A stretch of 64,000 nt of DNA from Streptacidiphilus sp. ASG 303. GTDB lineage: Bacteria; Actinomycetota; Actinomycetes; Streptomycetales; Streptomycetaceae. This document shows, piece by piece, positions 28,143-39,520 of this stretch; the stretch's first letter is position 1; the number at the start of each line of letters is the position of its first letter. The stretch covers positions 186,001 to 250,000 of the forward strand of contig NZ_JAJLRA010000005.1 in the NCBI RefSeq assembly GCF_020991365.1, in the 5' to 3' direction. A model generated the notes under the pieces. It saw only the letters and a list, made by a program, of their open reading frames with translations. It did no database searches and had not been told where the DNA came from. A program made the translations under genes and the position numbers.

Positions 28143-28306
28143 AGTGCTCTCTTCAGTACGACGACGCGGGCAAGGACTCGGGGAGGGTGCCGCGGCGGGG
28201 CGGCACGACCGAATGCCTCAGGTTACCGGCCCCGGGCGGAGGGGTTTCAAATCCCTTGCCCGCTGCGGCGGCGCCGCGGCGGTCCGATCGTCCGAACAGC
28301 TGAAAA

Positions 28307-28344
28307 TTGACAATCGTTTCCACTTTAAATGAGAATGGTTGTCA
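28307..28344 (+). promoter_or_regulatory. Two Zur boxes over the znuA promoter
   Basis: TGACAATCGTTTCCA (28308-28322) and TGAGAATGGTTGTCA (28330-28344) both fit the Streptomyces Zur box (TGAAAATGATTTTCA-like) and are 22 bp apart. A perfect -35 TTGACA (28307-28312) and GAGAAT (28331-28336, spacing 18) as -10 coincide with the two boxes, so bound Zur would block RNA polymerase. The predicted start of transcription falls at or next to the ATG at 28344. Confidence 0.8.
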
Positions 28345-29312
28345 TGAGCCCCAGACGCGCCCTCGCCCTCATGGCCGCGGCCGCCGCGGCCGTCCTGGCC
28401 CTCGCGGCCTGCGGCGCGGGCGGCCCGGCGGCGCGCGCCGACGGCCGGCTGGGCGTCGTCGCCTCCTTCTACCCCCTGCAGTACCTGGCCGAGCAGATCG
28501 GCGGCCCCCACGTCGCCGTCACCGACCTCACCTCCCCCGGCGTCGAGCCCCACGACCTGGAGCTCTCCCCCCGCCAGGTCGCCTCCGTGGGCTCCGCCGG
28601 ACTGGTCGTCTACCTCAAGGGGCTCCAGCCCGCCGTGGACGAGGCCGTGCGGCAGTCCGGGGCCCGCCGCGTCGTCGAGGCCTCCTCCCTCACCCCGCTC
28701 GCCGACCACCACCTCGACGAGGGCGGGGACGGGGCGGGCGGGAGCGGCGACCGGGCCGCCGGCGCCGCGGCGGAACCGCACGCCCACGCCACCGGCGACC
28801 CCCACGTCTGGCTCGACCCCGCCCGCTACGCCGTCCTCGCCCGCGGCGTCGGCCGCGGCCTCGCGGAGGCCGACCCCGCACACGCGGCCGACTACCGCAG
28901 GAGGACGGACAGAATGGTCGCCCGCCTCGCCGCCCTGGACGCGGAGTTCCGGACCGGGCTCGCGCCCTACCGGGGCCGCGACTTCGTCACGAGCCACGCC
29001 GCCTTCGGCTACCTCGCCGACCGGTACGGCATCCGCCAGGTCGCCGTCAGCGGCGTGGACCCCGAGTCCGAGCCGAGCCCCGCCCGGCTCGCCGCCATCC
29101 AGCGCCAGGCGCGCGCCCACGGGGTGACGACGGTCTTCTTCGAGACCCTCAGCAACCCGAAGCTCGCCGCGACCCTCGCCGCCGACCTCCACCTGCGGAC
29201 CGCCGTGCTCGACCCGGTCGAAGGGGTCAAGGACCCCTCCCGGGACGACTACTTCTCGGTCCAGCGGCAGAACCTGAAGAACCTCGAGACAGCCTTCGGA
29301 GGCGCCCGATGA
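28344..29312 (+). CDS. znuA: Zinc ABC transporter substrate-binding lipoprotein
   Basis: A 322-residue metal-binding lipoprotein of the cluster A-I type. The signal peptide ends in a lipobox LALAACGAG, so it is anchored outside the membrane. Zinc ligands expected are in GVEPHDLELSP, a His/Gly/Asp-rich loop (DHHLDEGGD to EPHAHATGDPHVWLDP, residues about 116-150) and DFVTSHAAFGYLADRYG, with the acidic ligand in the C-terminal lobe (DPVEGVKDPSRDDY). ATG 28344 is preferred over in-frame ATGs at 28329 and 28335, because those lie inside the promoter/Zur boxes. No ribosome site precedes it, consistent with a leaderless mRNA. Confidence 0.93.
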   Translation: MSPRRALALMAAAAAAVLALAACGAGGPAARADGRLGVVASFYPLQYLAEQIGGPHVAVTDLTSPGVEPHDLELSPRQVASVGSAGLVVYLKGLQPAVDEAVRQSGARRVVEASSLTPLADHHLDEGGDGAGGSGDRAAGAAAEPHAHATGDPHVWLDPARYAVLARGVGRGLAEADPAHAADYRRRTDRMVARLAALDAEFRTGLAPYRGRDFVTSHAAFGYLADRYGIRQVAVSGVDPESEPSPARLAAIQRQARAHGVTTVFFETLSNPKLAATLAADLHLRTAVLDPVEGVKDPSRDDYFSVQRQNLKNLETAFGGAR

Positions 29313-30115
29313 CCTCCCCACCCGCATCCGCCGGCACCGGCACGGCCCCGGCCGTCCGCCTGCTCGGCGGCGCCGCCTCCCTGGGCGGCCGACCCGTCCT
29401 GCGCGGCGTCGACCTCACCGTGCGCCCCGGCGAGGTCGTCTCGCTGCTCGGCGCCAACGGCTCCGGGAAGTCCACCACCATCCGCGCCGTGATGGGCTCG
29501 GTGCCGCTGCAGCGGGGCACCCTGGAGCTGTTCGGGACCCCGTACGGCAGGTTCCGGGCCTGGCACCGCGTCGGCTACGTGCCGCAGCGCACCAGCGCGG
29601 CCTCCGGCGTGCCCGCGAGCGTGCGGGAGGTCGTCTCCACCGGGCGCCTCTCCCGGCACGGGCTGCGGCCCTTCCGCCGCCGCGACCGCGAGGCCGTCGA
29701 CCGGGCGCTGGACGCCGTCGGCATGCTGGACCGGGCCGGCGACGGCGTCGGCAACCTCTCCGGCGGCCAGCAGCAGCGGGTGCTCATCGCCCGCGCCATG
29801 GTCGGCGAACCCGACCTGCTGGTGATGGACGAGCCGATGGCCGGGGTCGACCTGGCCAGCCAGCAGGTGCTGGCCGACACCCTGGAGCGGGAGGTGCGGC
29901 GCGGCGCCGCCGTGCTGCTGGTGCTGCACGAGCTGGGTCCGCTGGAGCCGCTGATCGACCGGGCGGTGGTGCTGCGCGACGGCTGCGTGGCCCACGACGG
30001 GCCGCCGCCGCCGGCCGCCGGGCAGCACGCCCTGCCCGGCCACGACCACGTCCACCCGCACGGCGGCGACCACGACCGCCGTGCCCGCACGACCGCGCCG
30101 GGGCTGCTGCCGTGA
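29309..30115 (+). CDS. znuC: Zinc ABC transporter ATP-binding protein
   Basis: A 268-residue ATPase that powers zinc import through ZnuB. Seen: Walker A GANGSGKST, Q-loop VPQRTS, signature NLSGGQQQRVLIARAM, Walker B LLVMDEPMAGVD and the switch His in LVLHELG. A C-terminal tail is His-rich (GQHALPGHDHVHPHGGDHD), an unusual extra for an ATPase and perhaps a zinc-sensing or storage element. Its ATG overlaps the znuA stop (ATGA). Regulation would be by Zur together with znuA. Confidence 0.93.
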   Translation: MTSPPASAGTGTAPAVRLLGGAASLGGRPVLRGVDLTVRPGEVVSLLGANGSGKSTTIRAVMGSVPLQRGTLELFGTPYGRFRAWHRVGYVPQRTSAASGVPASVREVVSTGRLSRHGLRPFRRRDREAVDRALDAVGMLDRAGDGVGNLSGGQQQRVLIARAMVGEPDLLVMDEPMAGVDLASQQVLADTLEREVRRGAAVLLVLHELGPLEPLIDRAVVLRDGCVAHDGPPPPAAGQHALPGHDHVHPHGGDHDRRARTTAPGLLP

Positions 30116-31041
30116 CCGAGATGCTGAACGCCGCCTTCATGCAGCGGGCCCTGCTCGCCGCCCTGCTGATCGGGGTCACCGCGCCCGCCGTCGGCCTCTA
30201 CCTGGTGCAGCGCCGCCAGGCGATCATGGGCGACGGCATCGGCCACGTCGCCCTCACCGGCGTCTCGCTGGGCTTCCTGCTGAACACGAGTCCCGTCTGG
30301 ATGGCCACGCTGGTCGCGTCCGCCGGCGCGGTGGTGATGGAGCTGATCCGCGAGCGCGGCCGCACCCGCGGCGACATCGCGCTGGCCATGCTCTTCTACG
30401 GCGGCATGGCGGGCGGCGCGCTGATCATCAAGCTCTCGCCCGACGGCTCGATGGCCAACCTCACCAGCTACCTGTGGGGCTCGATCCTCACCGTCTCCAC
30501 GGCCGACATCGCCACCGTCGGGGTGCTCGCGGCCCTCGTCACCGCGATCACCTTCGGCCTGCGGCGGCAGCTCTTCGCCGTCTGCCAGGACGAGGAGTTC
30601 GCCCGGGTCACCGGGCTGCCGGTGCGGCTGCTCAACCTGCTGCTGGCGGTCACCGCCGCCGTCACCGTCACCGTGGCCATGCGGGTGGTGGGCCTGCTGC
30701 TGGTGAGCGCCCTGATGGTGGTCCCGGTCGCCGCGGCCCAGCAGGTCACCCGGTCCTTCGCCGCCACCCAGGCGCTGGCGGTCGGCATCGGCGTGGCGGT
30801 CTCCCTCACCGGCACCACCGCCTCCTACTACCAGGACCTGCCGCCCGGCCCCGCCATCGTGGTGCTCGCCATGGTCGTGTTCGGCCTGATCGGGGTCCTG
30901 GCCGTGCCCCTGGCCCGGCGCCGCCACCGCACCGGGGGCGGCGGCGCGGAACCGGCCGCCTGCGACCTGGTGCTGCCCGGTCCGCGGGAGGACACCGGGA
31001 GCGGGCAGGGGCCCGCGCGGGGGGCCGCGCTGGCAGAATGA
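30112..31041 (+). CDS. znuB: Zinc ABC transporter permease
   Basis: A 309-residue integral membrane protein with eight to nine predicted helices. It belongs to the cluster A-I metal permease family: AFMQRALLAALLIGVTAPAV, YLVQRRQAIMGDGIGHVALT, MLFYGGMAGGALII and LLVSALMVVPVAAAQQ are family blocks. It would form the channel with ZnuC on the cytoplasmic face and ZnuA outside. The GTG start at 30112 overlaps the znuC stop (GTGA); an ATG at 30121 is an alternative. The C-terminal 40 residues are hydrophilic and poorly conserved in appearance. Confidence 0.93.
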   Translation: MTEMLNAAFMQRALLAALLIGVTAPAVGLYLVQRRQAIMGDGIGHVALTGVSLGFLLNTSPVWMATLVASAGAVVMELIRERGRTRGDIALAMLFYGGMAGGALIIKLSPDGSMANLTSYLWGSILTVSTADIATVGVLAALVTAITFGLRRQLFAVCQDEEFARVTGLPVRLLNLLLAVTAAVTVTVAMRVVGLLLVSALMVVPVAAAQQVTRSFAATQALAVGIGVAVSLTGTTASYYQDLPPGPAIVVLAMVVFGLIGVLAVPLARRRHRTGGGGAEPAACDLVLPGPREDTGSGQGPARGAALAE

Positions 31042-31165
31042 GGGCCCCGGCACCGCCGGCCGCAGGACCCGGCGCTCCCCGGCCACGGGCCGGTGCGGCG
31101 GGCCCGCCGACCGCACCGACCGCACCGAGACCATCGACCGCACCGACCACCGAGGAGGACTCACG

Positions 31166-31591
31166 GTGACCACCGCCAGCCCGTCGCCGCGTGCCCGGTC
31201 GACCCGGCAGCGCGCCGCCGTGTCCGCCGCCCTGGACGAGATCCAGGACTTCCGCAGCGCCCAGGAGCTGCACGACCTCCTCCGCCACCGGGGCGACTCG
31301 GTCGGCCTGACCACCGTCTACCGCACCCTGCAGTCGCTGGCCGACGCGGGCGAGGTCGACGTGCTGCGCACCGCCGACGGCGAGGCCGTGTACCGGCGGT
31401 GCAGCAGCGGGCACCACCACCACCTGGTGTGCCGCAGCTGCGGGCGCACGGTGGAGGTCGAGGGCCCGGCCGTGGAGCGGTGGGCCGACGCGGTCGCCGC
31501 CGAGCACGGGTTCTCGGACATCTCCCACACCCTGGAGATCTTCGGCACCTGCGCCGCCTGCTCCGGCGGCGCCTGCTCCGGCATCGGCTGA
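31166..31591 (+). CDS. zur: Zinc uptake regulator of the Fur family
   Basis: A 141-residue zinc-responsive repressor. A winged helix (residues about 10-80, FRSAQELHDLLRHRG, LTTVYRTLQSLADAGEVD) is followed by the dimerisation domain with HHHHLVCRSCG and CAACSGGAC, providing the His and two C-x-x-C sites for regulatory and structural zinc. The GTG follows a GGAGGA by 6 bases. It lies 124 bases after znuB on the same strand, as in other Streptomyces, so it is probably co-transcribed and the repressor of the boxes at 28307-28344. No separate Zur box was seen in the 124-base gap. Confidence 0.93.
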   Translation: MTTASPSPRARSTRQRAAVSAALDEIQDFRSAQELHDLLRHRGDSVGLTTVYRTLQSLADAGEVDVLRTADGEAVYRRCSSGHHHHLVCRSCGRTVEVEGPAVERWADAVAAEHGFSDISHTLEIFGTCAACSGGACSGIG

Positions 31592-31627
31592 CGGGGCGCG
31601 GACCCGGGGCAGGGCTGGGGGCCGTGC

Positions 31628-31670
31628 GCGAGGGGCCCGGGAGGCGGTCGCCGCCTCCCGGGCCCCTCGC
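31628..31670. terminator. 20-bp stem terminator between zur and uppS
   Basis: GCGAGGGGCCCGGGAGGCGG and its exact complement enclose the loop TCG. The hairpin lies 36 bases past the zur stop and 6 bases past the uppS stop on the other strand, so it can serve both. Confidence 0.85.
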
Positions 31671-31676
31671 CGCGTC

Positions 31677-32573
31677 TCAGCGCTGCTGCTGGGCGGGTAT
31701 CCCCCCGGCTTCGGGCAGCCCCTCGGCGGCCCCGTCGGCCGCGCTCCCGTCCGGCCCGCCGGAGGCCGCCTCGTTGGGCAGGGCGCCGCCGAAGCGGCGG
31801 TCGCGCATCGCGTACTGCTCGCAGGCGCGCCACAGGTCGCGGCGGTCGAAGTCCGGCCAGAGGACGTCCTGGAAGACGAACTCGGCGTACGCGGACTGCC
31901 AGAGCAGGAAGTTCGAGGTCCGCTGCTCGCCGCTGGGCCGCAGGAAGAGGTCCACGTCCGGCATGTCGCGGTGGTAGAGGTAGCGGGCGAAGGTCTTCTC
32001 GTTGACCTTGCCCGGGTCGAGCCGGCCCGCGGCGACGTCCTCGGCGATCGCGGCGGCGGCGTCGGCGATCTCGGCGCGGCCGCCGTAGTTGACGCACATG
32101 TACAGCGTCACGAGGTCGTTGTCCCTGGTCTGCTCCTCGGCGACCTGGAGCTCCTGCACGACGCTCTTCCAGAGCTTCGGCATCCGCCCGGCCCAGCGGA
32201 CCCGCACGCCGAGGGCGTCCATCTCGTCGCGGCGGCGGTGGATGACGTCGCGGTTGAAGTTCATGAGGAAGCGCACCTCCTCGGGCGAGCGCTTCCAGTT
32301 CTCGGTGGAGAAGGCGTAGAGCGAGAGGTTCCTCACGCCCAGCTCGATGCAGCCCTTGAGGACGTCGAGCACGACGCCCTCGCCGACCTTGTGGCCCTCG
32401 GTGCGGGGCAGGCCGCGCTCCTTGGCCCAGCGGCCGTTGCCGTCCATGACGATGGCGACGTGGTTCGGGACCAGCTCGCCGGGGATCTTCGGCGGCTGCG
32501 CGCCGCTCGGGTGCGGGCTGGGCGGCAGGTAGGTCCGCTGCCGTCCGCCGCCGAAGAGCCGTCGTGCTGCCAT
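31677..32573 (-). CDS. uppS: Isoprenyl transferase (undecaprenyl diphosphate synthase type)
   Basis: A 298-residue cis-prenyltransferase, extending an allylic diphosphate with isopentenyl diphosphate to the lipid carrier of cell-wall synthesis. Family blocks seen: [53 protein letters not shown] and [20 protein letters not shown], including the catalytic Asp in MDGN and the DLFLRPSGE substrate-binding loop. The 30 C-terminal residues are Gly/Ala-rich and variable. The start is 3 bases from the recO stop, so the two are co-transcribed. Streptomyces often has two such genes, and the exact chain length is not evident. Confidence 0.93.
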   Translation of the reverse strand: MAARRLFGGGRQRTYLPPSPHPSGAQPPKIPGELVPNHVAIVMDGNGRWAKERGLPRTEGHKVGEGVVLDVLKGCIELGVRNLSLYAFSTENWKRSPEEVRFLMNFNRDVIHRRRDEMDALGVRVRWAGRMPKLWKSVVQELQVAEEQTRDNDLVTLYMCVNYGGRAEIADAAAAIAEDVAAGRLDPGKVNEKTFARYLYHRDMPDVDLFLRPSGEQRTSNFLLWQSAYAEFVFQDVLWPDFDRRDLWRACEQYAMRDRRFGGALPNEAASGGPDGSAADGAAEGLPEAGGIPAQQQR

Positions 32574-32576
32574 CGC

Positions 32577-33323
32577 CTACTTCTCCACGTATCTCAGGGA
32601 ACGGAGGCCCCGCTCGAGGTGCCACTGCAGGTAGGCGGCGACCAGGCCGCTGCCCTCTCGGCAGTGCCGCGGCTCGCAGGCGTCCGCGGTCTCCCAGTCG
32701 CCGGAGAGCAGCGCACCGAGCAGTTCCAGTGTCTCAGGGGAGGGTACGGCACTGCCGGGGACCCGGCAGTCGCCGCACAGGACCCCGCCCGCCTGCAGGG
32801 AGAAGAACCGGTTGGGCCCCTCCATGCCGCACTTGGCGCAGTCGTCGAAGGTGGCGCCGTAGCCGTTGACGGCGAGGGAGCGCAGCAGGAACGCGTCCAG
32901 CACCAGGTGGGCGTCGTGGGCGCCGGACGCCAGCGTGCGCAGGCCGCCGACGAGCAGCAGGTACTGCTGGACGGCGGGCTCGCCCTCGTTCTCGGTGAAC
33001 CGCTCGGCGGTCTCCAGCATGGCGGTGCCGGCGGTGTAGCGGCCGTAGTCGGAGACGATGTCACCGCCGTAGGGGGCGATGGTCTCCACCTGGGTGCACA
33101 GCGGCAGGCCGCGGCCGACGAGGTCGCTGCCGCGGGCGAAGAACTGCACGTCGACGTGGGAGAAGGGCTCCAGCCGGGCGCCGAACTTGGACTTGGTGCG
33201 CCGCACGCCGCGTGCCACCGCCCGCACCCGGCCGTGGTGGCGGGTGAGGAGGGTGATGATGCGGTCGGCCTCGCCCAGCTTCTGGGTGCGCAGCACGATG
33301 CCGTCGTCGCGGTAGAGGCTCAT
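32577..33323 (-). CDS. recO: DNA repair protein RecO
   Basis: A 248-residue recombination mediator that helps load RecA at single-strand gaps with RecF and RecR. The N-terminal OB-fold (SLYRDDGIVLRTQKLGEADR, ITLLTRHHGRVRAVARGVRR) and the zinc-binding region CAKCGMEG, with CGDC about 20 residues later, are seen. ATG 33323 starts the conserved MSLYRDDG. It is followed closely by uppS. The 312 bases upstream contain a 32-bp tandem repeat rather than another gene, so its promoter sits in or near repetitive DNA. Confidence 0.95.
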   Translation of the reverse strand: MSLYRDDGIVLRTQKLGEADRIITLLTRHHGRVRAVARGVRRTKSKFGARLEPFSHVDVQFFARGSDLVGRGLPLCTQVETIAPYGGDIVSDYGRYTAGTAMLETAERFTENEGEPAVQQYLLLVGGLRTLASGAHDAHLVLDAFLLRSLAVNGYGATFDDCAKCGMEGPNRFFSLQAGGVLCGDCRVPGSAVPSPETLELLGALLSGDWETADACEPRHCREGSGLVAAYLQWHLERGLRSLRYVEK

Positions 33324-33410
33324 GCGGTGCGGCCCGGGCGGGGGCGGGGGGCGGGGGCTGGGTGCGGCATGGTGCCATTCTCCCGCATCCGGACCGGGCT
33401 CCGGGGGCGG

Positions 33411-33506
33411 GCGGGCGCAGGCGCCACGGGTGGCGGACGGTTGCGGGCGCAGGGACCACGGGTGGCGGACGCGGGCGGGCGCAGGCGCCACGGGTGGCGG
33501 GCGCGG
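33411..33506. repeat. 32-bp tandem repeat, three copies, each with a hairpin
   Basis: Copies begin at 33411, 33443 and 33475 with GCGGGCGCAGG and contain CCACGGGTGGCG. In the first and third, CGCCAC-GG-GTGGCG is a perfect short palindrome; in the second, the left arm is changed to GACCAC. It lies between the recO start and the stop of the TerB-like gene, filling most of a 312-bp gap (33324-33635) where the recO promoter is expected. Confidence 0.9.
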
Positions 33507-33635
33507 GGCGGGCCGCGGAGGTCCCCGGGGGCCCGCACCGGGGGCGCCGCGGGCCGCTGCAGGGCGGGCGCCCGCGCCGGTGCGGGTCCGGGCAGGCCCG
33601 GGAGGGGGACGCGGGCCCGTCCTTGGGAGGCGTGC

Positions 33636-34364
33636 CTAGGAGTGCGGCGTGCGGGCCGCCGCCTCCAGCAGCTCCGCGATCCGGTCCTCGCCGAGCTGCA
33701 GGCAGTGGCCGACGGCGGCGAGGGCGTCGCGCTCGGCGGGCCGGTAGGGGCCGTCGGCGAGGGCGATCCAGGCGCCCTGGAGCAGGAGCCGCTCCAGCCC
33801 CTGCGGGGCGAGGTGGGGGGCGAGCGGCTCCAGGGCGGCGTGGAGCTCGATCGCGAGGCCGCCGCCGATGCCGCCGTACACGGCGTCGAGGGGCGCGGCG
33901 TCGAGGGGCAGGGCGCCGAGGGGCAGGGAGCCGCGGGGGTCGCCGCCCGGGGCGGAGCCGAGGCCGGAGAGCGCCGCGAGGGCGGCGAGCACCTGGGCCT
34001 CGCCGCAGTCCTCGAAGCCGGCCTCCCGGATCACCCCGCAGGCGGCCTCGCGCGTGGGGCGGCTGGCGGCGCCGCCGGCGGCGAGGACGGCGAGCGCGAC
34101 GGTGTACTGGGCGTCGCGCAGCATGGCGGAGAGCCGGGTGCAGGTGGGGCGCTCCAGGGCGGAGGGCGCGTAGCGGGCGCGGCAGGCGGTGCACTGGACG
34201 CTGGCGCCGGCCGGTCCGAGGGGCAGCACGGGGGCGCCGAGCAGGCGCAGCCAGCGGCGGCCCCGCTGCCGGCGGTAGTTGCGGTCGCCGCCGCAGCCGG
34301 AGCAGAAGAACTCACCGAGGACCTCGGTCCGCCATGCCGGACGGACACCCCACAGACGCGTCAC
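33636..34364 (-). CDS. TerB-like helical protein with an N-terminal zinc ribbon
   Basis: A 242-residue protein. A zinc-ribbon-like N terminus (FFCSGCGGDRNYRRQRGRR then QCTACRARYAP) is followed by an all-helical domain resembling TerB/DUF533 proteins (ESC: ALAVLAAGGAASRPTREAAC, LAPQGLERLLLQGAWIALAD, AERDALAAVGHCLQLGEDRI), including the acidic A-D-G-x-Y-x-x-E calcium-type site usual in TerB. GTG 34364 is preceded by GGGGAG at 7 bases. TerB domains are linked with tellurite and stress responses; here no ter cluster is present, so the role is unknown. Confidence 0.8.
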   Translation of the reverse strand: MTRLWGVRPAWRTEVLGEFFCSGCGGDRNYRRQRGRRWLRLLGAPVLPLGPAGASVQCTACRARYAPSALERPTCTRLSAMLRDAQYTVALAVLAAGGAASRPTREAACGVIREAGFEDCGEAQVLAALAALSGLGSAPGGDPRGSLPLGALPLDAAPLDAVYGGIGGGLAIELHAALEPLAPHLAPQGLERLLLQGAWIALADGPYRPAERDALAAVGHCLQLGEDRIAELLEAAARTPHS

Positions 34365-34546
34365 AGGCGCACTCCCCTGTCACTGCCGGCGTCCCCTGCC
34401 CGTCACCCACGGGCGAGGTCACGCAACCGAGCACTCAGGGGCGTCCCACCGACCCCGCTGTCGGTTGGGTCGATGCTGCCACGCGCGTGAGGCCCTGTCA
34501 GTACCCCGGACGGTGGTCGGGCCGAAAAAGTGTGGCGCAGGACACA

Positions 34547-34577
34547 CACGCGCCGCCGGGGGTCCCGGCGGCGCGTG
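34547..34577 (-). terminator. Terminator after leuA
   Basis: A 14-bp stem (34547-34560 with 34564-34577) and loop GGT lie 22 bases past the leuA stop on the minus strand. The stem is perfect. There is no T-run. Confidence 0.75.
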
Positions 34578-34599
34578 CGGCGGCGGGGTGGCGCGCGGG

Positions 34600-37822
<3,223 letters not shown>

Positions 37823-37860
37823 CCGGCGCCGGCCCGGCCGCCGGGGGGCGGGCGGCGCGA

Positions 37861-37943
37861 CGGGCCGGTGCCGGGCGCGCCGGGGCGTCCGGCGGGGGGC
37901 GGGGCGCCCCGGCGGCCGTCCCGCGCCCGCCGGCACCGGCCCG
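37861..37943 (+). other. Large nested inverted repeat between protease and inhibitor genes
   Basis: Outer arms CGGGCCGGTGCCGGGCGCG (37861-37879) and its complement at 37922-37943 pair with a single 3-base bulge. An inner CCGGGGCG/CGCCCCGG hairpin lies at 37880-37912. It fills most of the 170 bases between the two genes and could act as a leaky terminator or RNA-stability element. Confidence 0.7.
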
Positions 37944-37992
37944 TCGCGGCAACCCCTCGCCAGACCGGCCCGCCGGATAGCAGACTGGCACC

Positions 37993-38259
37993 ATGCGCAT
38001 CAGCGTCACCCGCACCGGCGGCCTCGCCGGGATCGCGCGCCGGGCCGAGCTGGACACCTCCGCACGGACCGACGCGCCGCACGTCCACGCCCTCGTCCGG
38101 GAGGCGATGGCCTCCGGCCTGCGGACCCGGAGCTTCGGCGTGCCCGACGGCTTCCACTACGAGATCACGGTGGACGGGCGGACGGTGCACTGCGCCGACC
38201 CGCGCCTGACGGAGGCCCAGCGGGAGCTGGTCTCCCTGGTGCTGCAGGAGGGCGCCTGA
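37993..38259 (+). CDS. Emfourin-type protealysin inhibitor
   Basis: An 88-residue cytoplasmic protein. MRISVTRTGGLAGIARR at the N terminus, a predicted beta-rich core, and FHYEITVDGRTVHCADPRLT match the small inhibitor family (protealysin inhibitor, emfourin) encoded beside protealysin-like proteases in other bacteria. The genetic partnership with the M4 protease just upstream is the strongest evidence. It presumably protects the cell from premature protease activity. It ends at a small hairpin shared with era. Confidence 0.82.
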   Translation: MRISVTRTGGLAGIARRAELDTSARTDAPHVHALVREAMASGLRTRSFGVPDGFHYEITVDGRTVHCADPRLTEAQRELVSLVLQEGA

Positions 38260-38273
38260 CCCGGCCGGCCGCC

Positions 38274-38288
38274 CCCTGCCGGGCAGGG
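38274..38288. terminator. Small hairpin between emfourin and era stops
   Basis: CCCTGC (38274-38279) and GCAGGG (38283-38288) form a 6-bp stem with loop CGG, between convergent stop codons 31 bases apart. Confidence 0.4.
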
Positions 38289-38290
38289 CG

Positions 38291-39232
38291 TCAGAAACCG
38301 AGCTTGCGCAGCTGCTTGGGGTCGCGCTGCCAGTCCTTGGCGACCTTGACGTGCAGGTCGAGGAAGACGGGCGTGCCGAGCAGGGCCTCGATGTGCTTGC
38401 GGGCGGTGGTGCCGACGTGCTTGAGGCGGGAGCCCTTGGCGCCGATGACGATCGCCTTCTGGCTCTGCCGCTCGATGTAGACGTTGGCGTGGATGTCCAG
38501 CAGCGGCCGGTCGGCGGGGCGGCCCTCGCGGGGCAGCATCTCCTCGACCACCACGGCGAGGGAGTGCGGCAGCTCGTCGCGGACGCCCTCCAGGGCGGCC
38601 TCGCGGATCAGCTCCGCGACCATGACCTGCTCGGGCTCGTCGGTGAGGTCGCCGTCCGGGTACAGGGACGGGCCCTCCGGCAGCAGCGGGACCAGCAGGT
38701 CCGCCAGCAGGCCCACCTGCCGGTCGCCGACGGCGGAGACGGGCACGATCTCCGCCCACTCGATGCCGACCTCCCTGCCGAGCTGGTCGACGGCGATCAG
38801 CTGCTCGGCGAGGCGCTGCGAGTCGACCAGGTCGGTCTTGGTGACGATCGCGACCTTGGGGGTCCGCTTCACCTCGGCCAGCTCCTTGGCGATGAAGCGG
38901 TCGCCGGGGCCCAGCTTCTGGTCGGCGGGCAGGCAGAAGCCGATGACGTCGACCTCGGCCCAGGTGCTGCGGACCACGTCGTTGAGCCGCTCGCCGAGCA
39001 GGGTGCGCGGCTTGTGCAGGCCGGGGGTGTCCACCAGCACCAGCTGGGCGTCGGACCGGTGGACGATGCCGCGCACCGAGTGCCGGGTGGTCTGCGGGCG
39101 GTTGGAGGTGATGGCGACCTTCGTCCCCACCAGGGCGTTGGTCAGGGTCGACTTGCCCGCGTTCGGCCGCCCGACGAAGCAGGCGAAGCCGGCGCGGAAG
39201 GGGGCGCCGCCGGAAGGGGGAGTGAGGCTCAT
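38291..39232 (-). CDS. era: GTPase Era
   Basis: A 313-residue GTPase that assists 16S rRNA processing and 30S assembly. GTP-binding motifs: G1 GRPNAGKSTL, G2 region SNRPQTTRHS, G3 VDTPGLHKPR, G4 TKTDLVDS and a G5 PVSA. The C-terminal KH domain has YIERQSQKAIVIGAKG and ends in QLRKLGF. ATG 39232 (MSLTPPSGG) is used; an in-frame ATG at 39241 is closer to a GGGG element and could be the real start. The rest of a ribosome/RNA-maturation cluster (ybeY, phoH, rnz) lies behind it on the same strand. Confidence 0.95.
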   Translation of the reverse strand: MSLTPPSGGAPFRAGFACFVGRPNAGKSTLTNALVGTKVAITSNRPQTTRHSVRGIVHRSDAQLVLVDTPGLHKPRTLLGERLNDVVRSTWAEVDVIGFCLPADQKLGPGDRFIAKELAEVKRTPKVAIVTKTDLVDSQRLAEQLIAVDQLGREVGIEWAEIVPVSAVGDRQVGLLADLLVPLLPEGPSLYPDGDLTDEPEQVMVAELIREAALEGVRDELPHSLAVVVEEMLPREGRPADRPLLDIHANVYIERQSQKAIVIGAKGSRLKHVGTTARKHIEALLGTPVFLDLHVKVAKDWQRDPKQLRKLGF

Positions 39233-39307
39233 GGCGACCATTGTCCCCGACCGGGAGGGGTGCCGCGCACACGCGCCCTCCGCCCCGGGGCCCCTGCGGA
39301 CCGGCCG

Positions 39308-39472
39308 CTACTTCTTCTTCCTGCCGCTCCCCAGGGAGTGCAGGACGCTCGCGACGGTGAGGACCGCGACGGTGATGGACGCGGCGAGCCAGCCGGGCGA
39401 CCCGGTCTCGTGCCAGATGCCCATCCCCCACAGCACCACCAGCGCGGCCGCGATGAACGCGCAGCCCCCCAT
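39308..39472 (-). CDS. Small membrane protein, 54 residues
   Basis: ATG 39472 to TAG 39308, too short for a 60-residue ORF cut-off. Two hydrophobic segments (CAFIAAALVVLWGMGIW and GWLAASITVAVLTVASVL) are joined by HETGSP, and the tail ends SLGSGRKKK, so the positive end is predicted to stay in the cytoplasm. Third codon positions are almost all G/C with normal amino acid use, which supports coding. It lies 75 bases behind era and 48 bases ahead of another membrane protein gene. Function unknown. Confidence 0.7.
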   Translation of the reverse strand: MGGCAFIAAALVVLWGMGIWHETGSPGWLAASITVAVLTVASVLHSLGSGRKKK

Positions 39473-39520
39473 GCCCTCCGGCCCTCCCCCGCGGGCGCTC
39501 CCTGCGCCCGCACCGGGAGC

